From the NCBI GenBank assembly GCA_977006965.1, contig OZ345375.1, forward strand, positions 434,001-498,000: DNA of 64,000 bases. The letters run 5' to 3'. Below are positions 43,414-54,591 of the stretch, one piece after another. The notes beneath the pieces were generated by a model. That model saw only the letters and a list, made by a program, of their open reading frames with translations, did no database searches and was not told the DNA's origin. Each line of letters begins with the position of its first letter. The stretch's first letter is position 1. A program made the translations under genes and the position numbers. The stretch comes from Phymatolithon calcareum. Its lineage: Eukaryota; Rhodophyta; Florideophyceae; Hapalidiales.

Positions 43414-44019
43414 ATGCGAATGTTACCTTTGGCGTTTGTAGGCGATGCGCGCCGTGTATATGAGGAGATCGCAGATGCCAACCTCGAAGCAACGGCGGAA
43501 GATCTTTGGACATTGCTAGCGGGCAGGCAGTGCAATAAGGTGCACCAGGCCGCTCTTCAAGATAAGTTCTTCGAGCTCCGTTGGAATGACAAGCGCGAAA
43601 CGTTCGCAGTGTATGCTCAGAAGCTGCGATCGGCAGCACTGGCGCTGCCAGATGGTGTCTCGGAAGATGTTCTACTGAACCGCCTGAAGGCTGGAGTGCC
43701 TACTCGTCTTCGGGACCAGGCCCACCTGGTCACGGGAAGCTTTGATGAGGTTTTGAGCCGTCTAACCCGCGTCTCCACGGCTCAAGTGCACAGGGAGCCT
43801 GTATGTGAAGTGACTGAGACACCAATCAATGGCACCGGCGGAAATAGTCGCCCGGCGAATACATATGCGAACCTCATCTGCCATTACTGCCAGACGCGCG
43901 GCCACATTGCGCGCTATTGTGAGAAGAAGAAGGCCGATATTGCGGCAAGGCAGACTGCGGGAAACGGGCCCGGGGGTTGCCCCACGGATGTGTGGAGGGC
44001 TCCGAAGCAGACCAATTAG
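43414..44019 (+). CDS. Gag of gypsy element 2 (N-terminally truncated)
   Basis: Open for 201 codons. It starts in the capsid-like retrotransposon gag domain (MLPLAFVGDARRVYEE ... FFELRWNDKRETFAVYAQKLR) and ends with a CCHC zinc knuckle, CHYCQTRGHIARYC (~43890-43930), for RNA packaging. The first residues of the usual gag are missing and a stop lies shortly upstream in the same frame, so the ATG used here is only the first available. It overlaps the pol frame by at least 43 nt in the -1 frame. Confidence 0.85.
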   Translation: MRMLPLAFVGDARRVYEEIADANLEATAEDLWTLLAGRQCNKVHQAALQDKFFELRWNDKRETFAVYAQKLRSAALALPDGVSEDVLLNRLKAGVPTRLRDQAHLVTGSFDEVLSRLTRVSTAQVHREPVCEVTETPINGTGGNSRPANTYANLICHYCQTRGHIARYCEKKKADIAARQTAGNGPGGCPTDVWRAPKQTN

Positions 44020-47000
44020 GCTTGACGCATGCGGTGGCTCCGCACGAGCTAGTTTTCTCGTGCGACGAGGGTACTCATTGGCAACATTCTGTGGACGAGG
44101 ACGTCGTCGTGCGACTTGACGTTTTAGATAAGCCGTACTGGGTGCCCCTCGACATGGCGGCAAAGTCGATTTGGGTTGATCAAGAATGGTTTGTCGAGCA
44201 AGTAGGAACTGTTCTGGAGGATAGCGACTGGGCTTATGGTGCCGATGGTGGCGAGCTGGAGGTTGCTGGAAGAGGAAGTCTAACGTTCACGTTGTCGGGC
44301 CGGCGCTTCATGGAGGATGTCCGTGTAATGAAGCATCTCCCGGCTCTTGTGCTTCTAGGCACACGATTTTGGCGTCGATACGTACTATCGCTCGATCTGT
44401 CATCAAACACGGGGTCCATAAGTGTCGGTGGTCGGCGTTTTCACGGATCAGTGAAGAAACCAGGGCCGTCAATAGAGTATGTGGCGGAACCTGTGCGGAA
44501 AAATATCGAAGACGCAGAAGTGGACCAGGCCATTTTAGATATGGATCTCTCATCGTTCTCGACAAATGAAGAAATGCGAAAGGAACTAAGGGACCTGTTG
44601 TGGAGCCACCGAGACATTTTCAAGGGTTTGGGAAAGATAAAGGACGTGCAGCATCACATCAAGCTGAAAGATGGGGCGAACCCCGTGTGCAGTTCTGTGC
44701 GCCGTCGATCACCCCGAGAAGAAGAACTCGAACGAAAGCAGATGGAAAAGCTACCTCGCCTCGGTGTACTGGAAACTTCTATCTCGCCGTGGGCCGCAAA
44801 CAAAGTCTTTGTGCCGAAAAAGGATGGCGGTTTCCGGGTGACGCCCGACTTCCGAAGCCTGAATAATGCCACTATCACAGACTCGTACCCAATGGAGGAT
44901 GTAAGAGAAACGCTTGACTGGCTGGGAAGCAAGAGGGTGTTCTCTACGTTTAACCTCAAGGACGGATTCTTTCAGGTCGAACTGGACGAGGTATCGCGCC
45001 CGCTAACGGCGATAAGAACTGTACTGGGACTGCTCCAATACACTAGGCTTCCACAGGGACTGAAGAACTCACCGGGAACGTTACAGCGTATCGTGAATAA
45101 TATCCTAGGAGGTCGGAAGGGAAAGGATGTGCTGGCATACATGGACGATACTAACGTCGGAAACGAAATGGAGGAAGAGCATCTGGAGTCCTTGCGGTCT
45201 ATATTGGATGAACTGTACAAAGCGGGGGTTCGTCTGAAACTATCCAAGTGTGCATTTGGAGTTCGAGAAATCACCGTTCTCGGTCATCGCGTTGGCCCTG
45301 AAGGCCTGCAGCCTTCAGCACAGCATGTCGCCGCGATTAATGCATCAGGCGATGAGCTAATGCGATTTCCGGGGCTCGTCAATTACTTTTCGAGTTTCGT
45401 GGACCACTTTGCCGAGATTGCCCGTCCGCTTTATGATGTCTTGAAAGGAACTGGTTTTTCCAAGCGGAAAAGGCCCGGCCAGAAACTGCGGATACCGGAT
45501 TGGGATAATCGATGGGGAGCTGTTCAGCGCGCTTCATGGATGGCTCTGAAGGAGGCTTTAAGCGATCCTCAAATATTGGCCTCTCCTGTTCGTGGGGCTC
45601 CAAAAAAGGTGATGACAGACGCAAGTTCGTTCGGTGTTGGCGCGGTGCTGCTGCAACAGTCCGAGGATGGAACATGGAAACCAGTATCGTTCACAAGCAA
45701 GCAATTGAAGAAAGCCGAGCTATCATACCGGGTACACCAGAAAGAGTGCCTGGCCGTTGTTCACGCCTTGCGGAAGTGGCGGCACTACTTACATGGGGAG
45801 AAGTTTGTGGTCGTTACGGACTACATGTCGCTCAAGTGGCTTTTAAGTCTCCGTGAACCAACAGACCGACTTGCGAGATGGGTTCTGGAGATTCAAGACT
45901 TTGATTTCACGATAACGTATGCAAAGGGAACTACTATGGTGGTCCCAGATACTCTGAGCCGTGATGCAGTGCTGAAGCCCCTATGCCAAAGATGCTACAG
46001 TCCTCTGCGTGACGGGCCGGATGAAGAAGTGGAGGGCGTGCAAGCACTTGCGGAGTGCGCGGTGCTCGGTGCCGGGCTCGATGATGAGGACCTCCGTACT
46101 GCACAGGCGGAAGAGTTTGGAGACGTGAGAACGCATGCGTCGGACAAGAAGGGAATGCTCGTGGACGAAGAAGGTGTACTGCGGATATTCAAGGATGGCG
46201 ATTTGGCTGCGGTCGTGCCGAAGACACTCAGACCCCAGGTGATTTTCTTTGTTCATGGGACACATCTCACGGGGCACTACCGTTTTCGGCGCACTGCGGC
46301 GCGCATGCGAGGCCGGTTCTGGTGGGATGGTTGGCAGGACGATCTGGTTACCTCCTTGAAGGGTTGTCTAAGCTGCGCCGTATCCGAGGACACGAAACCG
46401 GGAAAGCAAGTTCGCTTAGAAGTTGTACACCCAAGGAGACGGTTCTCGCATGTCGCCTTTGACCTGCAGACAATTACGCCGAAAAGCAAAGATAGTAACA
46501 CGAAGGTTCTGGCTATAATCGATGTCTTCACGCGATATGTACGTGCCGTTGCCGTTCCGAACGAGAAGGCCGAAACCATTGCAAATGTGTTGTTGGATGA
46601 CTGGGTATCACTGTTCGGCCCCATGGAGCGTCTTCTGTCCGACCAAGGACCGAGTCTCATCGGCAAAGTTGTGACGAACATGGCGGAGATGCTAGGTATC
46701 AAGCACCTGAAGGCATATCCACTGCATCCTGAAGCAAACGGTACAGTGGAGAGATGGAACCGAGCCCTGATGAAGGACGTGTCAAGCTTCATGGCTACAG
46801 GTCGCTCTGATTGGGACGAGCATATTGCGCTCGCGTGTTTCCGGTACAACAGCAGCGTTTGTGATGCTACTGGCATGTCACCTTTTAAGGCGATGTTTGG
46901 TGTGGACGCATTCGAGGCATGGAGCGAAGTTGACCTCAAACGCGCAGAAGATGACAACTCGGAAGGTCTGGCCATGCGCTTGTCCCGCCTGCACAAGACT

Positions 47001-47852
47001 CTCGTTCTTAATGCGTCACGCGCATGACAACGCGCGGCGAAGCAGTATGACCGTTCTGTGCGCGAAACGCAGTATGAGATTGGTCACCGAGTGGTTCTCT
47101 GGTCGACAGAGCTGGCTAAGCGCGAGGGAAACAAGATATTCAAACCCTGGATTGGACCCTACGTTGTGAAGGGGAGGCTTGGGCGTCTGGGGTACGAGCT
47201 CGAGTCTGAAGTCGGTAACCCCATTGCCCGAGTACATGCAAATCGCCTGCGAAAGATTGATGATGCGGTGCGCGAGACGGGCGATCCGGAGGATGGTGTC
47301 TTTCCTGATGGATTGCAAACACTGCGTAAGCTGGTCGGCAGTGAAGTACGCGTGGACCCCTCGACGGGGAAAGAAGAGCGTTAGTTTAAGATCCAAATTA
47401 GCGGTCGCAAATCGCCGCGGTGGACTCGCAAAGCAGACCTGCCGGAAGTTGTTGTTAAGCTGTTCGACATGCGTACCGACACCGGCACGCATAACAAGAA
47501 TGCTTCGCGCAGGAGGTCTGAGAGTACGGCTGAGGATCGGGCGGATGTAATCGAAGGTGTTGACGCCGTTGTGGAATGCGATGATCTGTTCGATGGAGGC
47601 GGGTCCGGCATATCTACGGAGATCAAAACGGAACGGTTTGACGGTTTTGACGGTGGCACCAACGCGCCAAGTGACTATGCTGGCACTTGCAGAGAACCCG
47701 GTGGCACGAAAGATGATGGAGAAGATATGGAGGCGCGAGAAGACGAAAGCGAGTGCGCGGACGATTGGGATGACGAATGCGAGCTCGAGTTCGGGGAGCA
47801 CAACTGCGAGGACCTCACTGCCTACAAACCCGATCTGCTGTGCGATGAGTAA
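43977..47852 (+). pseudogene. Pol polyprotein of gypsy element 2, interrupted by two stops
   Basis: One frame runs 43977-47852 with only two stops, TGA at 47025 and TAG at 47382. The order begins with a divergent aspartic-protease-like region (44100-44450; the catalytic D-S/T-G is not obvious) and reverse transcriptase (DGGFRVTPDFRSLN, FSTFNLKDGFFQVEL, RLPQGLKNSPGTLQRI, VLAYMDDTNVG with the intact YMDD box). RNase H (VMTDASSFGVGAVLLQQ, KECLAVVHALRKWRHYL) is next. Integrase follows, with the H2C2 finger (HGTHLTGHYRFRR..CLSC) and the acidic triad in AFDLQTI, LLSDQGPSL and NGTVERWNRAL. A GPY-type module comes after the first stop (FKPWIGPYVVKG). The tail after the second stop is strongly acidic. 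Both stops fit single C-to-T changes. RT before integrase defines Ty3/gypsy. Confidence 0.93.
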
Positions 47853-48175
47853 TGTTGGGATAATGTCCCTGGTTTTTCTTTATGTGTTCAAGTGGCTGGT
47901 CAGTGCCTTCTTGATGGAGCTCATCAAGGACGTTGCGATTATGTGCGAAGCTGGCCAAGGAATGTTTTGAATTGTTTTATGTTTGTGATCATGTTTGAAT
48001 TGTTTTTGTTCTATTCGGGGATCTTGTGCTCTTACTCAAGACCAAGAGCGCACGGTATCCCCTGATGTGTTTGTTTTTATCATGTGTTACTCTGTGATAA
48101 ATGTGTCAATGTTTTGTTGTTCAACTCGTGTTCTTGTTGAAGAAGGAACGTGCAAGGTGCCTAAAAAAGGACGGA
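47853..48175 (+). other. Untranslated tail of gypsy element 2 with polypurine tract
   Basis: Non-coding stretch between the end of pol and the 3' LTR. Its last bases, AAAAAAGGACGGA, form a polypurine tract right before the LTR start TGTTGCGG. Confidence 0.65.
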
Positions 48176-48822
48176 TGTTGCGGAAAATGCACTTCCGGTT
48201 CTCATAAGGTCGAGCATGCGACAGCTGGCTCTGTGAATTCCCTGACCGCCGTACTGACGGTTGCGCAGAGGACGCGGTGCACAGCCGCGTACTGAGTGCA
48301 GCATGACCCATTGCTCGTAGCCTGGGGGATGTGACGATACCACGCGATCGTTGGTTATGACCTCGCATGGCGACAAGTCACTGAACGTGCGCGGTGAAAG
48401 CTCACAGATGAGGCGCACTGATTCCGCAAGTCTCGGCGATTAAGGTGGTGTCGTTCATACATCGAGCGGGCGCATGACGTCTAGTTGGCGTCATTGGACG
48501 TCCGCGGCTTGGTCGAACGGACTGGGGATGGGAGGAGACGGCCTGGGCGTCGTGACAGAGAGGCTTGGGCCTGGGCGCGGTATTTTAACTGCTATTTCAT
48601 ACGCGATCGGAGCGCGCGGAGAGAAGGGGGAGCATCGGAATCGTGAACTGAAGCTGGTTGAGCGCTGAGGAGTACGCGCTGTACACTGTTGGCGGTTTCT
48701 TGATACCTGTTTTGGACGTAAACATTGGAGGCTGTTTGTCTCTGTATTTTCTGAGTCTCTTTTGGCTGCTCTGCCTGAGCTGTGCCTGCAAGAAGCGCAA
48801 CGCTGAAGAAGTACATGCGACA
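48176..48822 (+). repeat. 3' LTR of gypsy element 2 (647 bp)
   Basis: Begins TGTTGCGGAAAATGC after the polypurine tract and ends ACATGCGACA, giving TGTTGC/GCGACA inverted ends. A TATA-like GGTATTTTAA lies near 48578. There is no second copy in the window, so the boundaries rest on the end signals and on the edge of the neighbouring repeat. Confidence 0.7.
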
Positions 48823-49896
48823 GTATCGTACTGTCCTTCACGGTCTACAAGCTGGGAGGCAGCAAATGAAGAAGGTTTTCCCGTATATTCGTAAGATTAG
48901 GACGCACTGAATTTTATTTAGAAATATATTTGAATCGAAAAGATGTACTGTACTATCATTCTTGCGGTACAGTTATACACATGCACCATTGATGAAGGCG
49001 AATACGTAAATGCAATGAGAATATCAACATGGAATTCGACAGCAGTGGAAGAAGAGGTTGGATGGCGTTGTTCCACTTCCATGAAATGTTCCAACAGATT
49101 AGGAATGAGCATCAACCTAATTCTGAAACTTGATATCACTTTTGATATTATGCCTCAAACCTTGATATAATATCAATTACAGTTATCTGTCTGCCAGCAA
49201 TGTAGTTTGTCCATAGTCATTCTCTGACACGTGTGATAGGACAGAAAAGTCTTCGAATAATTAACGATTTTGCCTTTTTAAATGGGGAATACGTACGCAA
49301 AACTGTTATGGAACTATGGATGTTAACAAATTACAGTAGTTAATATCGGACTGGAAATCTTGATATACTTTGATACCGCCAAAATCAGCTTGATAATCGA
49401 TATTCGAACACTTACCGGAAACATCACATCGCTGAGATTTTAGCATAAGAAGTTTTAAAAACGACATCATCCTTCAGAATTCCAGAAAGGTACACTTTCA
49501 CCGTTGATAAAATCTTATTTCAAGCATGACTGTATCAGTTAATTTATTTCAAAACATCTTGAAATTGTAATCCTTTCTTTCCAATCATAAATCGTCTAGA
49601 AATTCCTTTGGCATACGATTTTTTGAAAACGACATCATCCTTCGGAATTCCACAAAGATACACTTTCAGTGCTGACAAAATCTTATTTCAAACAAGATTG
49701 TATCAGTATATTTATTTGAAAACATCTTGAAATTTTAATCCCCTTAGTGTACCAATCAGATGTTCAGAATTGCGATTTTTTGGCCAAGCCATTGTGAAGA
49801 AAACAGTTTTATCCAATAAGGATGCGAGAAATGCAGTGCTGATTGGCTCTTTATGGCTCCTTATATGGCTTCTTACACGACGCAGCCGCATCACTT
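48823..49896. repeat. 1.08-kb dispersed repeat, copy 1
   Basis: Matches 53353-54427 along its whole length at high identity (about 93-95% by eye). It contains an internal ~170-bp tandem duplication around AACGACATCATCCTTC and CAAAACATCTTGAAATT (49455-49740). There is no convincing gene: the 75-codon frame shared by both copies (48943-49170) is short. It begins exactly where the gypsy 2 LTR ends, so gypsy 2 inserted in or at the edge of this repeat. Confidence 0.85.
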
Positions 49897-49898
49897 AT

Positions 49899-49970
49899 AA
49901 TTGTGGGCCCGCAGGCTCGCGCAGTACCATAACTTTAGTTTTTTAAATTTAAATTATAATTATAAAAGAA
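49899..49970. repeat. Second copy of the CCATAACTTTAG repeat
   Basis: GTGGGCCCGCAGGCTCGCGC, then CCATAACTTTAG (49927-49938) and AT-rich DNA, as at 41964-42045. Confidence 0.6.
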
Positions 49971-52620
49971 ATAAATATATATAGCATTATAATATAGCTT
50001 TATCACTATAACTGAATTTTTGAGCTAAATATTACAATCCATACTTAGTTGGAGCATTGTTTCCAAGTGCTACACAAATTGGAGCTGGTCCGTTTACTTT
50101 TAGCTGGCACTCTCCGTGCGATTGCACTTTCCGAAACGAAACTTCGTCTACCACATATGGGTTTATCCGTTTTACATCATCGACGGGAATCAATATTGCA
50201 CCTTTATGCATTTAGGCGAAGTCGCTCCACACACAGAGGTCCAGTCTGGGTGGCTCACGGGACAAGATTGTCAAGAGGAGAAGTATTGCTAGTATAGCCA
50301 GAAAAGTACGTGCACGCGTTCCAGTTTGCAATTCTGAGGATGTTGGAACTAAATTATGGAAATAAATACTGGAATGATTTGGAGTTTTCATGGCATTCGG
50401 CTACACCACGCTAGAGTCGACACAGCATATCGTCCGGTGAAGAAAACAATAATATCCAGTAGAAGCCTCGAGACTCGCCCCCATTACGATGGTCTCGTGG
50501 TCAATCTTTGATAAAATACTGGGTTTAGAAACGTAAGCTGGTCGCAGATCTGGCAAAACAGCAACGAGCAGTGCGGAACAAAAGAAGATTGTATACATTT
50601 CGCGCGTTCAGCGTTGTAAAACCTCACGAAGGTCCACGTGCTGAGGGCACGAATGGTAAAAAACTCTTCTTTTGTTCTAAACTGTTCATTGCCGTTTTGC
50701 AACATTTAAGAATACGCGAGGCACGCCGTTTGTCTAATCACATGCCGTTGGAGTATTTTCGGGAAATTTCAGGACATGTTCCGTAAGACTGGAACGTTGG
50801 TGCGGAGGATACACAAGCTAGAATGTGCTGCATTCTCAGGGGCGACATGGTAGTCGGCACTCCCTCTCGCCAATTGTGGCTTGCTTGAAATGCGATCCTT
50901 TACTCGCTGTGATGAGTGGTGCCTTATAAGCTATGGGATTCTCAAACCCACTAGCTGGGGTTTTCATAGCACACCCCGCGAATACCGACATTATCCTATC
51001 CCTGTCAGGTCTAACGGCCACCTCGATGCGCACGTGCGAGTCATTGACCCAGCATGGCCATCTGTCGGGCCTCCCCTCCAGCGATGTTGGGTCTATCACT
51101 TTCTGGTCTAACGGCTACCGCGATACGCACTTGCGAGTCAGCGACCCAACTTGACGATCTCTTGTTGCCTCCCATCCTGTGATTATTTCGACTATCGGGT
51201 CTGTCCGCTATTACTAGCTGACACATGCGGCTGGCCTCCCGACGTGGTCGTTCTATAGTATTTCCCCTAAGTCTTGCGCTACCAGCGTCTTTCCCAGCCT
51301 TGTCGTTTCGCCATTGACGGAGCTCACATTGCAAGCCACGGCATTGTTCGACAACAAGATACATTCACTGCAGTTCCAGATTGCCAGTGAAATGGCACAA
51401 ATGGCTGAGGGTACTGACCTCTCCCGCACGCGCAAACTTGATACAGACAACGATCGAATCGTTGAGCTGTGCAGACCGGTTCCACTGGTCGAGGAAGTTG
51501 ATTCTTTCGCTAGTAGTGGAAAATATGACCTGCCAAGACGAGAATCTACGTCTGTTGAACTTCTTTGAGCTATGCTTTCGCGGACACGACCATAAGAAGG
51601 GGACTCTAATGTACATCTTTATAGATGCTCTTGGGATCAAGAAAAATGACGACGTCAAGGAATGTAATGACAACGAATGCCCACAAATGCGAGCTCGAAA
51701 AACGAGGGACGACCAACAGGTGGGTTCCACATAGTCCATAGCGCCTCCATCTTTTGGTACAGTAGAGTACGCATTTTATATCGCAGAAAAGAACGGATGA
51801 CCGAAGCGCGGGTGGACTCTCATTCTTTGTCACAACAGAGTACGCATCAGTCCAGCCAAATGTTATGCATCACGTCATTGTTGGCGCAATCGTCTGTCTT
51901 CGTTACGCCCCTTCATTCATTCATTTTGCGTATTCCCCTTGTGGGGCTAGCTTCTCCCATTCTAGTCTACTTGTTGCGAGTTTGATTGCTGATGGCAAGT
52001 CGAGGTCCGGGAGGTCGCCAAAGATTAATTCTGGGGCCTAAGAATGTGTCCCAGCCAATCTTGGTGGAGAAACTTATAGCTTCCCCAGTGCCTTCTGTTT
52101 TTCCTTCGTTTCCCCTCCGGGAAGCGTCCCTTCGCCGTTACGCCACTGGTAACAAGTCTTAAATCTTCGAGCAGTTTTCGTGACATCGGTAACAAGCAGT
52201 GATTTCTTCGCTGTTCAGTTTTTTGTACTATCAAAATGAGGGCACTATCATGAAGAAACCAACATGGCCTCAAGAGAAGCAGTCCAAGGAATGAACAAGG
52301 GAATTTGCGAGCTGTAAAGGAAATAACATCTGTATCAAGTACACTAAGCGTTTCTTGTCTCTCGTCTAAAATCGGGATTGCCGCAAATTCAAGGTCTGGG
52401 AAAACCACTGCGGGGAAGACAAAAAACAATGCGCCTGTTTCTAATAACAAGACAGCAAATTCGGAGACAGTCTATCTGGCTCTGGATTAGCGCCGATGAC
52501 CAGATTCGGCATCTTAGAAACACGATAACAGTCGAGAACAACGTTATGTCGGTAGAAATATCAACACGTTTTGGTCGGCACAGTGCTTCTTCGGGAGCGC
52601 ACGGAAAGAAGTGGCAGGTG
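49971..52620. other. Region without a recognised gene; small tandem repeat
   Basis: Several 70-140-codon frames lie on both strands, none recognisable. A plus-strand frame at 51381-51734 is charged and a minus frame overlaps it. A ~44-bp unit TCTAACGGCYACCKCGATRCG is repeated at 51010-51053 and 51107-51150 (97-bp period). The sequence composition suggests old retroelement debris. Confidence 0.35.
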
Positions 52621-52627
52621 TAGGCGT

Positions 52628-53075
52628 CGCGCTTTTGGGATAGAAGATATTTCATTAATTTGAATCAGAAGGGGATTATTTGTATATCTGGATCATAGGG
52701 GCAGTGGTCCTAGAGTGGGTCATGTAGATTACTATATACACTGCATTTAAGTGTTTGGATCGTAACGCAAGAATACTATTTTTTTAGTTTCGTTAGAGCA
52801 TATAGCCACTTCAGTGTTACGATCCTAACTGTGAAGTGTACGGGATATGTCCTCTCAGTGCAGCTGACGTGCACGGCGGTCCGAGGTCGAGGCTCATGAT
52901 GAGTCTGGACCATAAGGGGGAAGATATCTCATTAATTTGGACCAGAAGGGGATTATTTGTATATCTGGACCATAGGGGCAGTGGTCCTAGAGTGGGTCAT
53001 GTAGATTACTATATACACTGCATTTAAGTGCTTGGATCGTAACGCAAGAATACTGTTTTTTCAGTTTTTTTAGAA
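52628..53075. repeat. Direct duplication of ~165 bp, 280 bp apart
   Basis: 52635-52795 and 52915-53075 share AAGGGGATTATTTGTATATC, then GGGGCAGTGGTCCTAGAGTG and TTGGATCGTAACGCAAGAATAC with few differences. The intervening DNA has CATAAGGGGGAAGATATCTC, so the period is 280 bp. Confidence 0.88.
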
Positions 53076-53352
53076 AAGTCAACAATAGCATGAAAAGAAG
53101 AGCTGTTACCAGGGGGAGCACACCTGTGGAAATCATTGTTGAATGTAGATGACCAGCACAAGCCCATTGACAGCGCGTAGAATGAAGATAAGCTGGGTAT
53201 GACATACACAGTTTCTGAATGGATATCTGTCATCGGAACCTATTCGTATTATAAGAAACATTTACTTCACGAAACCAAAAAATGGTTTATTCAAAAATGC
53301 GAAATCTAGACTTGTGAGCCCAGCCAAAAAAGTTTTAAAATTAGTTACTACA

Positions 53353-54427
53353 GTATCGGACTGTCCTTCACAGTCTACAAGCTGGAAGGCAGCAACTGAA
53401 GAAGGTTTTCCCGTATATTCGTAAGACTAGGACGCACTGAATTTTATTTAGAAATATATTTGAATCGAAAAGATGTACTGTGCTATCACTCTTGCGGTAG
53501 AGTTGTACACATGCGCTATTGATGAAGGCGAATACGTAAATGCAATGAGAATATCACCATGGAATTCGACAACAATGGAAGAAGAAGTTGGATGGCGTTG
53601 TTCCACTTCCATGAAATGTTCCAGCAGATTAGGAATGAGCATCAACCTAATTCTGAAACTTGATACCACTTTTGATATTATGCCTCAAACCTTGATATAA
53701 TATCAATTACAGTTATCTGTCTGCCAGTAAAGTAGTTTCTCCATAGTCATTCTCTGACACGTGTGATAGGACAGAAAAGTCTTCGAATAATCAACGATTT
53801 TGCCTGTTTAAATGGGGAATACGTAAGCAAAACTGTTATGAAACCATGGATATCATTAAATTACAGTAGTTGATATCGGACTGGAAATCTTGATATACTT
53901 TGATACCGCCAAAATCAGCTTGATAATCAATATTCGAACACTTACCGGAAACATCAAATCGCTGAGATTTTAGCATAAGAAATTTTAAAAACGACATCAT
54001 TCTTCAGAATTCCAGAAAGGTACACTTTCGCCATTGAGAAAATCTTATTTCAAGTATGACAGTATCAGTTAATTTATTTCAAAACATCTTGAAATTTTAA
54101 TCCCTTCTTTCCAATCATAAATCGTCTAAAAAGTCCTTTGGCATACGATCTTATGAAAACGACATCATCCTTCAGAATTCCGGATAGGTACACTTTCACT
54201 GCTGACAAAATCTTATTTCAAGCATGATTGTATCAGTTAATTTATTTCAAAACATCTTGAAATTTTAATCCCCTTAGTGTACCAATCAGATGTTCAGAAT
54301 GGCGATTTTTTGGCCAATCTATTGTGAAGAAAACAGTTTTATCCAATAAGGATGCGAGGAATGCAGTGCTGATTGGCTGTTTATGGCTCCTTACATGGCT
54401 TCTTACACGGCGCACCCGCATCTCTTA
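53353..54427. repeat. 1.08-kb dispersed repeat, copy 2
   Basis: Uninterrupted relative of 48823-49896. To its left is unrelated sequence ending TTAGTTACTACA. To its right lie a near-palindrome (CCATAACCTAAAGTTATGG, 54433-54451) and the Harbinger transposase gene. It may be a non-autonomous element or the flank of a segmental duplication. Confidence 0.85.
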
Positions 54428-54591
54428 GAACACCATAACCTAAAGTTATGGAACAGCAACAGTGAACGTCCATATCAAAACAATATGCAAATTATACGAT
54501 CGACACTACCATGAATTCAGAATATTTTTTGGTGTACATTTCAGCGTTGATATCATCTGTAGCTGTGCAATGAGCACTCCCACGGAGCGAC

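Larger units (their letters stand above)
43390..48822 (+). mobile_element. Ty3/gypsy element 2, 5'-truncated but with nearly intact pol
   Basis: Begins abruptly within gag (about 43390) with no 5' LTR or primer site in the window. It continues through gag, a long pol and a 3' LTR that ends at 48822. Coding quality is far better than in the other elements here, so this family was active fairly recently. The loss of the 5' end is unusual for an LTR element and implies recombination or deletion. Confidence 0.88.

Noticed and set aside
46277-46996. 239-codon minus-strand frame
   Set aside because: Antisense shadow of the well-conserved integrase region of gypsy element 2.
48474-48841. Frames of 64-116 codons on both strands
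   Set aside because: They lie in the 3' LTR of gypsy element 2 and have no domain.
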